From Morococcus cerebrosus (lineage in GTDB: Bacteria > Pseudomonadota > Gammaproteobacteria > Burkholderiales > Neisseriaceae): DNA of 64,000 bases. The notes beneath the pieces were generated by a model, which saw only the letters and a list, made by a program, of their open reading frames with translations, was not told the origin of the DNA and ran no database searches. The position numbers and the translations under genes were made by a program. The DNA lies in the NCBI RefSeq assembly GCF_022749515.1, contig NZ_CP094242.1, positions 2,108,001 to 2,172,000 on the forward strand, given 5' to 3'. Shown here piece after piece: positions 16,194 through 25,134 of the stretch (the first letter of the stretch is position 1; every line of letters begins with the position of its first letter).

Positions 16194-17231
16194 ATGGCTA
16201 CAATTTATGATGTTGCTGCTTATGCGGGCGTCTCACCCAAAACGGTCAGCCGCGTCATCAACGGCGATGCGCCGGTCAGCGATAAAACCCGTGCAAAAGT
16301 CGAAACAGCAATTGCCGCTTTGGGTTATATCCCGTCTTCGGCGGCGCGGGTGATGCGGTCGAACCGTTCGGACTTGGTCGGACTGATTACCGGCGCCATC
16401 TCGCGCACGGGCGAATACGGCGGAGTACACGGTCTGCCGGATATGTTTTTAATCAAAGGTATCCAGCAGAAAATCCGCGAAGCGGGCAAAACGCTGATTA
16501 TTGCGGATACGGACAACCGCTACGAGCAAATCGACCCTTTGGTCAGGACGTTTATGGAACACCGCGCGGAAGGCATTTTGTATGTAACCGAATCGCACCG
16601 CGAAATCGTCCTGCCCGAAATGCCCAACCGCTGCCCGATGGTTTTGGTCAACTGTTTCGACGCGGCGGGTACGCCGTCGGTTTTACCGGACGACGAGCGC
16701 GGGCAATACGATTTGGTACGCAACATCATCCGTCACGGACACCGCCGTATCGCCTACATTACTTTACAGGCGGGAGCAGAAGCGACGCGGCTGCGTTTGG
16801 CGGGCTACCGCCGCGCTTTAGACGAATCGGACATGGTGTTCGATCCTGACTTGGTGCAAACCGGCATCACCGACTTTGCCAACGACAGCGAGCCTTTGAT
16901 TGCGGCAGTATTGAAATTATTGTCGCTTGCCGACCCGCCGACGGTCATTTGCTGCGGCAACGACGAAATGGCGGTCCGCGTTTACGGCATTTTGAGGACG
17001 CGCGGCGTACGCGTTCCGGAGCAGGTATCGGTGGCAGGTTACGACAACCACAGCGCGATTGCCGAAACCCTGTTCCCGCCGCTGACCAGCACCGAGCTGC
17101 CCTATATGCGCATGGGCGCGCTGGCGGCGGAAATCCTGTTCGACATTATCGAGACCAAAGAAACCGCCCGTCCGCCCGTTCGGGTTGTCGGAGAAACGAT
17201 TTGGCGGCAGTCGGTCACGGCATTGAAGTAA
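16194..17231 (+). CDS. LacI-family transcriptional regulator
   Basis: 345 residues. The LacI helix-turn-helix and hinge are at the N-terminus (ATIYDVAAYAGVSPKTVSRVINGDAPVSDKTRAKVETAIAALGYIPSSAARVMRS). They are followed by a periplasmic-binding-like sensor domain ending VSVAGYDNHSAIAETLFPPLTSTELP. It lies 219 bases upstream of a sugar transporter and divergent from pgi, so it probably represses disaccharide uptake genes. The inducer is not identifiable. The ATG at 16194 follows a modest purine stretch (GGGAG). Confidence 0.9.
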   Translation: MATIYDVAAYAGVSPKTVSRVINGDAPVSDKTRAKVETAIAALGYIPSSAARVMRSNRSDLVGLITGAISRTGEYGGVHGLPDMFLIKGIQQKIREAGKTLIIADTDNRYEQIDPLVRTFMEHRAEGILYVTESHREIVLPEMPNRCPMVLVNCFDAAGTPSVLPDDERGQYDLVRNIIRHGHRRIAYITLQAGAEATRLRLAGYRRALDESDMVFDPDLVQTGITDFANDSEPLIAAVLKLLSLADPPTVICCGNDEMAVRVYGILRTRGVRVPEQVSVAGYDNHSAIAETLFPPLTSTELPYMRMGALAAEILFDIIETKETARPPVRVVGETIWRQSVTALK

Positions 17232-17331
17232 AACATTCTTTCAGACGACGTCTGCTTTATGAGGCAGACACAATACGACAACAAAAGGTCGTCTGAAAAC
17301 ACAAACAACGCATCACGCTATCCATTTGCAA

Positions 17332-17348
17332 CGTATCAATACGATACG
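17332..17348. promoter_or_regulatory. Operator candidate upstream of the sugar transporter
   Basis: CGTATC-AATAC-GATACG is an inverted repeat of the size LacI-family dimers bind. It sits about 100 bases upstream of the transporter start, downstream of a DUS. Confidence 0.4.
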
Positions 17349-17450
17349 CCAAAGAATAAAGAAAGCGGCCCAACCGCTTCGATTATGCAGTGTTTCCCGC
17401 AGTTTGTTGTTCCATGTTTTCTTCTTACAAAGTCCAGGAGTCGCTTCAAA

Positions 17451-18782
17451 ATGAAGATTTCCCCACAAGTATCGATGACGCTTCGCCAGATTATGCTGAT
17501 GAACTTCGGCTTCTTCGGCATCCAATACAGCTTCGGTTTGCAGCAAACCGCCATCAACCCGATTTTCAGTTTCTTACATGCCGACCCCGGCCAACTGCCT
17601 ATTCTGAATATGGCAGGTCCGATTACCGGCTTGCTCGTTCAACCCCTTATCGGTGCCATGAGCGACCGCACCTGGATTCCCGGCTTGGGACGCCGCCGCC
17701 CGTATTTCTTAATCGGAGCCATCGGTTGCAGCCTCTGCCTCTTCATCTATCCGCACGTTACCGCATTGTGGGTTGCCGTATTGCTGCTGTGGCTCTTGGA
17801 CATCAGCAACAACACCGCCATGGAACCCTTCCGCGCCTTCATCGCCGATACCGTCCCCGAACACCAACAATCCACCGGCTTTTTGATGCAGTCCGTGTTC
17901 ACCGGCTTGGGCATTACCCTTGCCAACGTATCGCTCTACATCTTCCAACAAATCGGCTGGCTGCAACAAACCTCCGAAGCAGGTATCCCCTACTGGGTAT
18001 TCGGCTCGTTCTATATCGGCGCCGTCTGCTCCATCGGCTCTGTTTTAGTAACCGTATTGTCCACGCCCGAACACGAACCTTCTCCCGAAGAAATGGCGGC
18101 AATCAAAGCCCAACCTAGAGGCCCCGTCCACGCCGTCAAAGACATCGGCACAGCCATTAAGGAAATGCCTACTCCACTGTGGCAGCTTGCCTCCGTTTAC
18201 CTCTTCCAATGGTACGCCCTCTTCATCTACTGGCAATACATCTCCCACAGTATCGTCAAATCCGTCTGGGGTTCGACATCTGCCGACCAGGCTGCCTATG
18301 AACAGGCAGTGGCATGGACCGGTTTGGTCAACGGTTTTTACAATGTCGTAACCTTCGTTTCCGCCTTCGGACTGATGTGGATGGCGCGTAAATATGCCGC
18401 GAAATATGTCCACGCCTTTGCCGTTATCCTGGCATCGCTCGCCCTCTTAACCATCCCGCACATCACCAATAAATACCTGATGTTCGCCCCGATGATCGGC
18501 TTCGGTATCGGCTGGGCAAGTATGATGGGCGTGCCGTTTATGATTGTCGTACACTCCATCCCGAAAGAACGCTACGGCGTGTATATGGGCATCGTCAACA
18601 TGATGATTGTGATTCCGATGCTGATTGAAACCGTTACCTTCGGTTGGATCTATGACACCTTCCTCGGTGCAAACCCGTCCAACGCCATGACCTTCGCCGG
18701 CGTCTTCCTCGCCATCGCCGCCGTACTGACCCTGACCATCAAAACGTCAAACAAACCTTATGGCGTAGAATCGGCAAGCTGA
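17451..18782 (+). CDS. GPH/MFS-type sugar transporter
   Basis: 443 residues with about twelve hydrophobic segments. The N-terminus QIMLMNFGFFGIQYSFGLQQTAINPIFSFL and the loop GAMSDRTWIPGLGRRRPYFLIG (the DRT...GRRRP motif between TM2 and TM3) are typical of disaccharide carriers related to plant SUT and bacterial maltose/sucrose symporters. The start at 17451 is fixed by AGGAG ten bases upstream; an open frame runs 64 codons further back across a DUS. Regulation by the preceding LacI-type protein is inferred. The sugar is probably maltose or sucrose but unproven. Confidence 0.88.
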   Translation: MKISPQVSMTLRQIMLMNFGFFGIQYSFGLQQTAINPIFSFLHADPGQLPILNMAGPITGLLVQPLIGAMSDRTWIPGLGRRRPYFLIGAIGCSLCLFIYPHVTALWVAVLLLWLLDISNNTAMEPFRAFIADTVPEHQQSTGFLMQSVFTGLGITLANVSLYIFQQIGWLQQTSEAGIPYWVFGSFYIGAVCSIGSVLVTVLSTPEHEPSPEEMAAIKAQPRGPVHAVKDIGTAIKEMPTPLWQLASVYLFQWYALFIYWQYISHSIVKSVWGSTSADQAAYEQAVAWTGLVNGFYNVVTFVSAFGLMWMARKYAAKYVHAFAVILASLALLTIPHITNKYLMFAPMIGFGIGWASMMGVPFMIVVHSIPKERYGVYMGIVNMMIVIPMLIETVTFGWIYDTFLGANPSNAMTFAGVFLAIAAVLTLTIKTSNKPYGVESAS

Positions 18783-18794
18783 TTCAAGCAGTTG

Positions 18795-18843
18795 CGACAA
18801 GGTCGTCTGAAACCCAAATTGAGGTTTTCAGACGACCTTGTCG
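18795..18843. terminator. Inverted DUS pair after the sugar transporter
   Basis: The stem extends beyond the DUS (CGACAAGG...CCTTGTCG), giving about 20 paired bases around AACCCAAATTGAGG. Confidence 0.75.
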
Positions 18844-18913
18844 CATATTCACAAAAGATTGTCGGGAAAACGATAGTTTTTTTCCACAATGTCAGTCATC
18901 AAAAATATAAAAT

Positions 18914-18932
18914 ACAACAATTCTCATTTGTA
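18914..18932 (+). promoter_or_regulatory. Fur-box candidate upstream of the siderophore receptor
   Basis: The complement, AAATGAGAATTGTT, closely follows the AATGATAATNATT pattern of Fur sites. It is 17 bases before the receptor's start codon, next to AT-rich DNA that could hold the -10 box. Confidence 0.55.
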
Positions 18933-18949
18933 AAAGACCGGAGAAATTG

Positions 18950-21058
18950 ATGTTCCGTCCCAACTTGACCGCTGCCGCCGTTGTGGCCGCTTTATCTTCC
19001 ACTGTATTTGCCGCCGAAACGGCCGAGCTGGATACTGTCCATGTTCAGGGGCAGCGTTCGTATAACGCGATTGCCACCGAGAAAAACGGCGATTACAGCT
19101 CGTTTGCCGCCACTGTCGGCACAAAAATCCCCGCATCTTTACGCGAGATTCCGCAATCCGTCAGCATCATCACCAACCAGCAGGTAAAAGACCGCAACGT
19201 CGATACCTTTGACCAGTTGGCGCGCAAAACGCCGGGTCTGCGCGTGTTGAGCAATGACGACGGACGCTCGTCGGTTTATGCGCGCGGTTACGAATACAGC
19301 GAATACAACATCGACGGCCTGCCCGCACAGATGCAGAGTATCAATGGTACATTGCCCAACCTGTTCGCCTTCGACCGCGTCGAAGTGATGCGCGGTCCGA
19401 GCGGCTTGTTCGACAGCAGTGGCGAGATGGGCGGTATTGTGAATTTGGTGCGCAAACGCCCGACCAAAGAGTTCCAAGGCCATGCGGCGGCAGGGTTCGG
19501 TACGCACAAACAATATAAAGCCGAAGCCGATGTTTCAGGACCTCTGAACGCCGACGGCAGCGTCCGCGGCCGTGTGATGGCGCAGACTTCGGGCGCGTCT
19601 CCCCGTCCTGCCGAGAAAAACAACCACCACGAAACCTTCTATGCGGCGGCGGATTGGGACATCAACCCCGACACGACTTTGGGCGTAGGCTATCTCTACC
19701 AACAACGCCACCTCGCTCCATACAACGGTCTGCCCGTCGGCAGCAGCGGCAATTTGCTGTCCCTGCCCAACCACACCTTTGTCGGCGCGGATTGGAACAA
19801 ATTTAAAATGAACAGCCATGACGTGTTCGCCGATTTGAAACATTATTTTGACGACGGCGGATACGGCAAAATCGGTATGCGCTATTCCGACCGCGATGCC
19901 GACTCTAACTACACTTTCGCCGCCAACAAACTTTCTGCCGACAATAAGGCAAACGTCGTCGGCTTAGGCACGGAAATCAAACAAAAAGCCTTCGCAGTTG
20001 ACGCAAGTTACAGCCGTCCGTTTGCCTTGGGCAACACCGCAAACGAACTCGTCGTCGGCGCGGACTACAACCGCCTGCGCAGCACCAACGAACAAGGCCG
20101 TGCAGCCGTTGCGCGTAATGTTGCCTTGGGCGATTTCCACTCTGTTCCCTATGTCAACCTGATGCAGAACGCCCGTGCCGGCGCGCGCGGTTACAGCCAT
20201 ACCGTCGCTACCGAAAACCTTGACGAATTCGGCATTTACGGCAAATCCGTCTTCCATCCGGTCGACAGACTGTCGCTCATCGGCGGCTGGCGTTTGGGAC
20301 ACTACAAAATCGAAGCGGGCGACGGCGACGAGTTGCACAAAGCCAGCAAAACCAAGTTCACCGGCTATGCAGGCGCGGTTTACGACCTGAACGACAACAA
20401 CAGCCTCTACGCCAGCTTCTCCCAACTCTACACGCCGCAAACCAGCCTCGGCACTGACGGCAACCTGCTCAAACCGCGCGAAGGCAACCAGTTTGAAGTC
20501 GGCTACAAAGGCAGCTACATGGACGACCGCCTCAACACCCGCGTCTCCCTCTACCGCCTGAAAGACAAAAACGCCGCCGCACCGCTGAACCCGAACAACC
20601 GCAACACCCGTTATGCCGCATTGGGCAAACGCGTGATGGAAGGCGTTGAGACCGAAATCAGCGGCGCGATTACACCGAAATGGCAAATCCACGCAGGTTA
20701 CAGCTATCTGCACAGCCAAATCAAAACCGCCGCCAACTCGCGCGACGACGGCATCTTCCTGCTGATGCCCAAACACAGCGCAAACCTGTGGACGACTTAT
20801 GAAGTTACGCCCAAGCTGACCCTTGGCGGCGGCGTGAACGCGATGAGCAGCATCTCCTCTGCGGCAGGGCTGCGTGCAGGCGGCTACGCCACCTTCGACG
20901 CCATGGCGGCATACCGTTTCACGCCTAAGCTGAAGCTGCAAATCAACGCCGACAACATCTTCAACCGCCACTACTACGCCCGCGTCGGCAGCGCGAACAC
21001 CTTCAACATTCCCGGCTCGGAGCGCAGCCTGATGGCGAACCTCCGCTACGACTTCTAA
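18950..21058 (+). CDS. TonB-dependent siderophore receptor
   Basis: 702 residues, an outer-membrane gated barrel importing a ferric siderophore. The signal peptide ends VFA-AETAELDTVHVQG, which includes the TonB-box region. The plug domain follows (LREIPQSVSIITNQQVKDRNVDTFDQLARKTPGL, VEVMRGPSGLFDSSGEMGGIVNLVRKRP). The barrel ends with the expected aromatic residue (MANLRYDF). I chose the ATG at 18950 with GGAG six bases upstream rather than the TTG one codon earlier. The IroE-like esterase gene downstream suggests a hydrolysable siderophore; its identity is unknown. It is of the FhuE/FoxA type rather than FetA. Confidence 0.9.
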   Translation: MFRPNLTAAAVVAALSSTVFAAETAELDTVHVQGQRSYNAIATEKNGDYSSFAATVGTKIPASLREIPQSVSIITNQQVKDRNVDTFDQLARKTPGLRVLSNDDGRSSVYARGYEYSEYNIDGLPAQMQSINGTLPNLFAFDRVEVMRGPSGLFDSSGEMGGIVNLVRKRPTKEFQGHAAAGFGTHKQYKAEADVSGPLNADGSVRGRVMAQTSGASPRPAEKNNHHETFYAAADWDINPDTTLGVGYLYQQRHLAPYNGLPVGSSGNLLSLPNHTFVGADWNKFKMNSHDVFADLKHYFDDGGYGKIGMRYSDRDADSNYTFAANKLSADNKANVVGLGTEIKQKAFAVDASYSRPFALGNTANELVVGADYNRLRSTNEQGRAAVARNVALGDFHSVPYVNLMQNARAGARGYSHTVATENLDEFGIYGKSVFHPVDRLSLIGGWRLGHYKIEAGDGDELHKASKTKFTGYAGAVYDLNDNNSLYASFSQLYTPQTSLGTDGNLLKPREGNQFEVGYKGSYMDDRLNTRVSLYRLKDKNAAAPLNPNNRNTRYAALGKRVMEGVETEISGAITPKWQIHAGYSYLHSQIKTAANSRDDGIFLLMPKHSANLWTTYEVTPKLTLGGGVNAMSSISSAAGLRAGGYATFDAMAAYRFTPKLKLQINADNIFNRHYYARVGSANTFNIPGSERSLMANLRYDF

Positions 21059-21185
21059 AAACGGGAAAAGCAAAAGGAAAACAAATCACCGCCAAAAACC
21101 AGAAGACCAACACATTACGGAAACAGACCGGACAGGCAGGGAACACCACCTGTCCGGTTTTATCATTTATGTCCATGTATTCAAA

Positions 21186-21341
21186 TATAGTGGATTAACA
21201 AAAATCAGGACAAGGCGACGAAGCCGCAGACAGTACAGATGGTACGGAACCGATTCACTTGGTGCTTCAGCACCTTAGAGAATCGTTCTCTTTGAGCTAA
21301 GGCGAGGCAACGCCATACTGGTTTAAAGTTAATCCACTATA
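21186..21341. repeat. Correia element, full 156-bp form
   Basis: Begins TATAGTGGATTAACAAAAAT and ends GTTTAAAGTTAATCCACTATA. It contains the complete core, including the ACTTGGTGCTTCAGCACC stem absent from the 107-bp copies. It lies between the receptor and esterase genes, so the two may be separately transcribed. Confidence 0.93.
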
Positions 21342-21433
21342 GAAAAAACAGCAGACGCAGCCCAAAGGTCGTCTGAAACATCCGACAACCCGATAACACA
21401 ACACACCCCACCAACACAACCGACAACCCCGCC

Positions 21434-22249
21434 ATGACCTCACGCACCGCACACTGGCAAGCCGCCCGCCTGCTGCAAGCCGAAGAAACCCACATCCGAT
21501 CCGAGCACACCGGCCGCAGCTACCGCATCCAAACCGCCGCCATCGGCAACCCGCCCCCACAAGGCTATCCCGTCCTCCATATCCTCGACGGCGACGCCTT
21601 CTTTCCCGCCGCCCTCAGCATGGCGCAATCCCTGCTCATCAACCCAATGACCCGAAGCCGCGCCGCCTGCCTCATCGTCAGCATCGGCTACCCCAACGGC
21701 GAAGTCCGCGACCTAACACAGCGCGCCCTCGACTACACCCCGCCCCTGCCCGAAACCGCCACCGAAGCAGAACGCCGCCAATACGGACAAGCAGACCGCT
21801 TCGCCACCTTCCTCGACCACGAACTTGCCCCGACCCTTGCCGCCAAATACCCCGTCAACCCCAAAGAACAAGCCCTGTTCGGACACTCCTTCGGCGCATT
21901 GTTCGGACTCTATTCCCTCTTCACCGCCCCCGACCGCTTCAAACACAACCTGCTCGCCTCCCCCTCCGTCTGGTGGCACAACCGCCGCGTCCTCGACTTC
22001 CTCCCGTCCGCCCTTCCCACCGACACCGCCGTCCGCATCAGCGTCGGCGAACACGAAGGCCGCAGCAACCGCCCCGAACAAATCGGCAGAGAAATGGTCG
22101 CCCAAGCCAAACTGCTTGCCGGCACCCTCCAACACCTCGGCGCAGACGCACAATTTACCCTCTACCCCAACGCCAACCACGGCAACACGCCCTTCTACGC
22201 CCTCCCCGACCACATCGAATACCTCCGCCAAGCGTGGCAGAAGAAATAA
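21434..22249 (+). CDS. IroE/Fes-like siderophore esterase
   Basis: A 271-residue alpha/beta hydrolase of the esterase-D (COG2819) group. The nucleophile elbow is GHSFGALFGLYSLF (Ser near residue 155), LHILDGDAFFPAAL is the oxyanion strand, and the catalytic His is in NANHGNTPFYALP. There is no signal peptide, so it should act in the cytoplasm unless anchored. Relatives such as IroE and Fes cut ester siderophores. The position behind a siderophore receptor supports that role, but the substrate is inferred. Confidence 0.78.
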   Translation: MTSRTAHWQAARLLQAEETHIRSEHTGRSYRIQTAAIGNPPPQGYPVLHILDGDAFFPAALSMAQSLLINPMTRSRAACLIVSIGYPNGEVRDLTQRALDYTPPLPETATEAERRQYGQADRFATFLDHELAPTLAAKYPVNPKEQALFGHSFGALFGLYSLFTAPDRFKHNLLASPSVWWHNRRVLDFLPSALPTDTAVRISVGEHEGRSNRPEQIGREMVAQAKLLAGTLQHLGADAQFTLYPNANHGNTPFYALPDHIEYLRQAWQKK

Positions 22250-22664
22250 ACCGGCAGAAACGACAAGCCGTATGCCCAGCAAACAGGAATACGGCTTGAG
22301 TGATGGCAGTTGGGGATTTTCAGACGACCTTGGATTCATCTTTTATGCAATCAACGCAGGTTTTATTCAATTAAATTGGAAATCCAACCCGTAGCGTGGG
22401 CAGCGTCCACGAAATCTATCATCCAATAATCAAAATCAGACAACAGCCGAATGGGTATCCATTTTGGCTTTCATCTCGTGGGCAAAGCCCACGCTACTCG
22501 TTGTGGCAACGACAACCTGTCCCTTCCCCCGTCCGGCGGGGGAAGGTTAGGATGGGGGTGGCTTTTGAGGTTTAGGTAAAGCAAATTCGTGCAAACCGTA
22601 GAGCCACCCTCTCCCCAGCCCTCTCCCGCCAGACGGGAGAGGGGGCAGGTTGCAGGTAAAAATA

Positions 22665-22733
22665 AGGTCGTCTGAAAACCCTGAGAGTTGAGTTTTAGAG
22701 AAACTCGTTCACTCTCGTTTTCAGACGACCTTG
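22665..22733. terminator. Inverted DUS pair, module C of repeat unit 1
   Basis: AAGGTCGTCTGAAAAC and GTTTTCAGACGACCTT enclose a second small inverted repeat (GAGAAACTCGTTC). Confidence 0.6.
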
Positions 22734-23039
22734 TTTATTCAATCAAAACAGACTTGAGATAACCCAAGTAGCGTGGGCTGCGCCCACGAAATCTGCTGTT
22801 TAATAATCTGAATCAAACAACAGCCGAATGGGCATTCATTTCGGCTTTCATCTCGTGGGCAAAGCCCACGCTACTCGTTGCCGCAACGGCAACTTGTCCC
22901 TTCCCCCGTCTAGCGGGGGAAGGTTAGGATGGGGGTGGCTTTGTGGGTCTAAGTCAAATAAATTCGTACAACCCGTAGAGCCACCCTCTCCCCAGCCCTC
23001 TCCCGCCGGACGGGAGAGGGAGTAGGTTGCAGGTAAAAA

Positions 23040-23109
23040 TAAGGTCGTCTGAAAACTTTGAGATTTGAGTTTTAGAGAAACTCGTTCACGCTTGTTTTCA
23101 GACGACCTC
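23040..23109. terminator. Inverted DUS pair, module C of repeat unit 2
   Basis: The same structure as module C of unit 1 with a few point changes (AACTTTGAGATTTGAG in place of AACCCTGAGAGTTGAG). Confidence 0.6.
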
Positions 23110-23263
23110 GTTTATTCAATCAATACAGGCTTGGGACAACCCAAGTAGCGTGGGCTGCGCCCACGAAATCTGCTGTTTAATAATCTGAATCAAACAACAG
23201 CCGAATGGGCATCCATTTCGGCATTCCTCTCGCGGGCAAAGCCCACGCTACGGATTTCCGCCG

Positions 23264-25039
23264 CTATTTCCACCACCCGCTACTCAGCGAAAAAAATACC
23301 GGGTCGTAATATTTCGGCAGTTGTTGCGGGATGCCGAGGTTGTTGCGGTAAACGACGCGGTAGCGGTCGGCGTACCAGGCGGGAACGATGATGTATTGGT
23401 GGCGGATGGTGCGGTCTAGCGCCCGGGAGGTGGTTTTCAGCTGTTCGCGGTTGGTAAAGCTGCCGAAATGTTTGAGCAGCTTTTCGACTTCGGGGCGGCA
23501 CACGCCGGCGAGGTTTCGGCTGCCGGGGATTTTGGCGGCTTCGCAGCCAAAATAATCGTATTGTTCGTTGCCGGGGCTTTCGCTGTTGGCATAGACGGTA
23601 ATGGTCATGTCGAAGTCGAAATCGTTGAGCCGCCTTTGGTATAAGGCGGGGTCGGTAACGCGGATGTTCATGGTTACGCCGATTTTGGCGAGGTCGCGTT
23701 GCCATTTGGCGGTAATGCGTTCGTAGGTTTTGGAGGCGGTCAGGAACTCAAAGGTCAGGGGTTTGCCTTGGCTGTCGGTCAGTTTGCCGTTTTTATAGCG
23801 GTAGCCTGCTTTTTCCAAGAGTGCGCGGGCTTTGAGCAGGTTGGGGCGTATGCCTGTTTTCGGGTCGGTTTGAGGCGGCTCGGGGACGGGTTGGTTCAGG
23901 ACGGCGGGATCGAGGGTGTTGCCGAGGGACTGGAGCAGTTTCAGTTCCGCGCCTTGCGGTTTGCCTGTCGCCGCCATCTCGCTGTTGGTGAAGAAGCTGT
24001 TGCTGCGGCGGTATGCGCCGTAGAAAATGCGCGCGTTGATGCTTTCAAAGTCGAAACTCTCGACCATCGCCTGCCGCACGAGGATGTTGTCGAACGGGGC
24101 GCGGCGCAGGTTCATGACGAAGCCCTGCATGCCGGCATCGCTTTTCTGTATCCATTCGTGTTTGCCCATGCCGCGTTTGGCGAGCATTTCGTCGGAATAG
24201 CCCCGCGCCCAGTTTCGGGCGACATTTTCGTAAACGAAGTCGTATTGTCCGGCTTTGAGGCCTTCGAGGCGGACGCTGTTGTCTTTGAAATATTTGAAGC
24301 GGACGGTGTCGAAATTATATCTGCCTTTGCGGGTCGGCAGGTTTTGCGCCCAGTAGTTTTTGTCGCGCGCGTATTCGCTCATGCGCCCGATGTCTGCTTT
24401 GACGAAACGGTAGGGGCCGGAGCCGATGGGCATTTTGTTTGCGCCTTTTTCCAGCCCTTCGGGGTAGCTTTTATGAGAAAACACAGGCAGTTGCCCTAAT
24501 GCCATGTGTAATTCGGCATTGCGCTGTTTGAAGCGGAAAACGACTGTCCTGTCGTCGGGCGTTTCGACTTCGGCTACGTCGCTCCAGTATATGCGATAGA
24601 AGGGATTGGCGGCTTTGTCTTGGGTAAGCAGGCGGAAGGAGGCGGCTACGTCTTTGGCAAGGACGGGGTCGCCGTTGTGGAATTTGGCTTTCGGGTTGAG
24701 CCTGAATGTTGCCGACAGCCCGTCTTCGGCAAGTGAGAAGTCTTCCGCCAGCAGCCCGTACATGGAGAAAGGTTCGTCCCAACTGTTGTCCGTAAGCATG
24801 TCCACGGTCAGATTGAGGACGCCGGCTTCTTTGTCGCCTTTGAGGGTAAACGGGTTGAACGTATCGAAGCCGCCCTGTATCGGTAGGGAAAACACGCCGC
24901 CTTTGGGCGCGTCGGGATTGACGTATTCGTAGGCGCGAAAGTCGGCGGGATATTTCGGCTCCTGCCCCAAACCCAAACCGTATGCGGCAAAAGCAGTGGC
25001 AGTGGAGAAGGAAAGCAGGAGGAGGACGAGGGTTTTCAT
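23264..25039 (-). CDS. Oligopeptide ABC transporter substrate-binding protein (YejA-like)
   Basis: 591 residues, a family-5 solute-binding protein. The signal peptide is MKTLVLLLLSFSTATAFA, with no lipobox, so the product is soluble in the periplasm. GVFSLPIQGGFDTFNPFTLKG, ATFRLNPKAKFHNGDPVLAKDV and GSGPYRFVKADIG are typical of the YejA/OppA group. I chose MKTLV at 25039; the longer frame runs through a DUS hairpin. No permease or ATPase gene adjoins it, so it is an orphan binding protein here. Its last codons lie next to the repeat array. Confidence 0.88.
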   Translation of the reverse strand: MKTLVLLLLSFSTATAFAAYGLGLGQEPKYPADFRAYEYVNPDAPKGGVFSLPIQGGFDTFNPFTLKGDKEAGVLNLTVDMLTDNSWDEPFSMYGLLAEDFSLAEDGLSATFRLNPKAKFHNGDPVLAKDVAASFRLLTQDKAANPFYRIYWSDVAEVETPDDRTVVFRFKQRNAELHMALGQLPVFSHKSYPEGLEKGANKMPIGSGPYRFVKADIGRMSEYARDKNYWAQNLPTRKGRYNFDTVRFKYFKDNSVRLEGLKAGQYDFVYENVARNWARGYSDEMLAKRGMGKHEWIQKSDAGMQGFVMNLRRAPFDNILVRQAMVESFDFESINARIFYGAYRRSNSFFTNSEMAATGKPQGAELKLLQSLGNTLDPAVLNQPVPEPPQTDPKTGIRPNLLKARALLEKAGYRYKNGKLTDSQGKPLTFEFLTASKTYERITAKWQRDLAKIGVTMNIRVTDPALYQRRLNDFDFDMTITVYANSESPGNEQYDYFGCEAAKIPGSRNLAGVCRPEVEKLLKHFGSFTNREQLKTTSRALDRTIRHQYIIVPAWYADRYRVVYRNNLGIPQQLPKYYDPVFFSLSSGWWK

Positions 25040-25080
25040 AAGGTTCCAAACCGAGCAGGACGATGAAGCCCGATTATAGC

Positions 25081-25118
25081 AAAAGGTCGTCTGAAAACCG
25101 TTTTCAGACGACCTTTTA
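25081..25118. terminator. Inverted DUS pair between YihY and peptide-binding genes
   Basis: AAAAGGTCGTCTGAAAAC directly faces GTTTTCAGACGACCTTTT with almost no loop. It lies 17 bases beyond the stop of the upstream gene. Confidence 0.75.
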
Positions 25119-25134
25119 TCTGTTTTAAAAATAC

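Larger units (their letters stand above)
22391..23253. repeat. 377-bp tandem repeat array with palindromic modules (2.3 copies)
   Basis: The unit repeats with a period of exactly 377 bases at 22391, 22768 and 23145. Module A is 107 bases and begins GTAGCGTGGGC and ends GCCCACGCTAC; it occurs three times (22391-22497, 22768-22874, 23145-23251). Module B holds GC-rich hairpins (CCCCCGTCCGGCGGGGG, GGGGGTGGCT/AGCCACCC, CTCTCCCG/CGGGAGAG) and occurs twice. Module C is an inverted DUS pair and occurs twice. No ORF in it looks coding. It fills the gap between the convergent esterase and peptide-binding-protein genes. Confidence 0.9.

Noticed and set aside
19964-21073. 369-codon minus-strand ORF opposite the siderophore receptor
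   Set aside because: Antisense shadow; Val/Ala/Gly-rich with no start context, and the plus strand encodes a complete TonB receptor.
22391-23253. CRISPR array
   Set aside because: The repeats are 377 bp long, only 2.3 copies, with no short spacers and no cas genes nearby.
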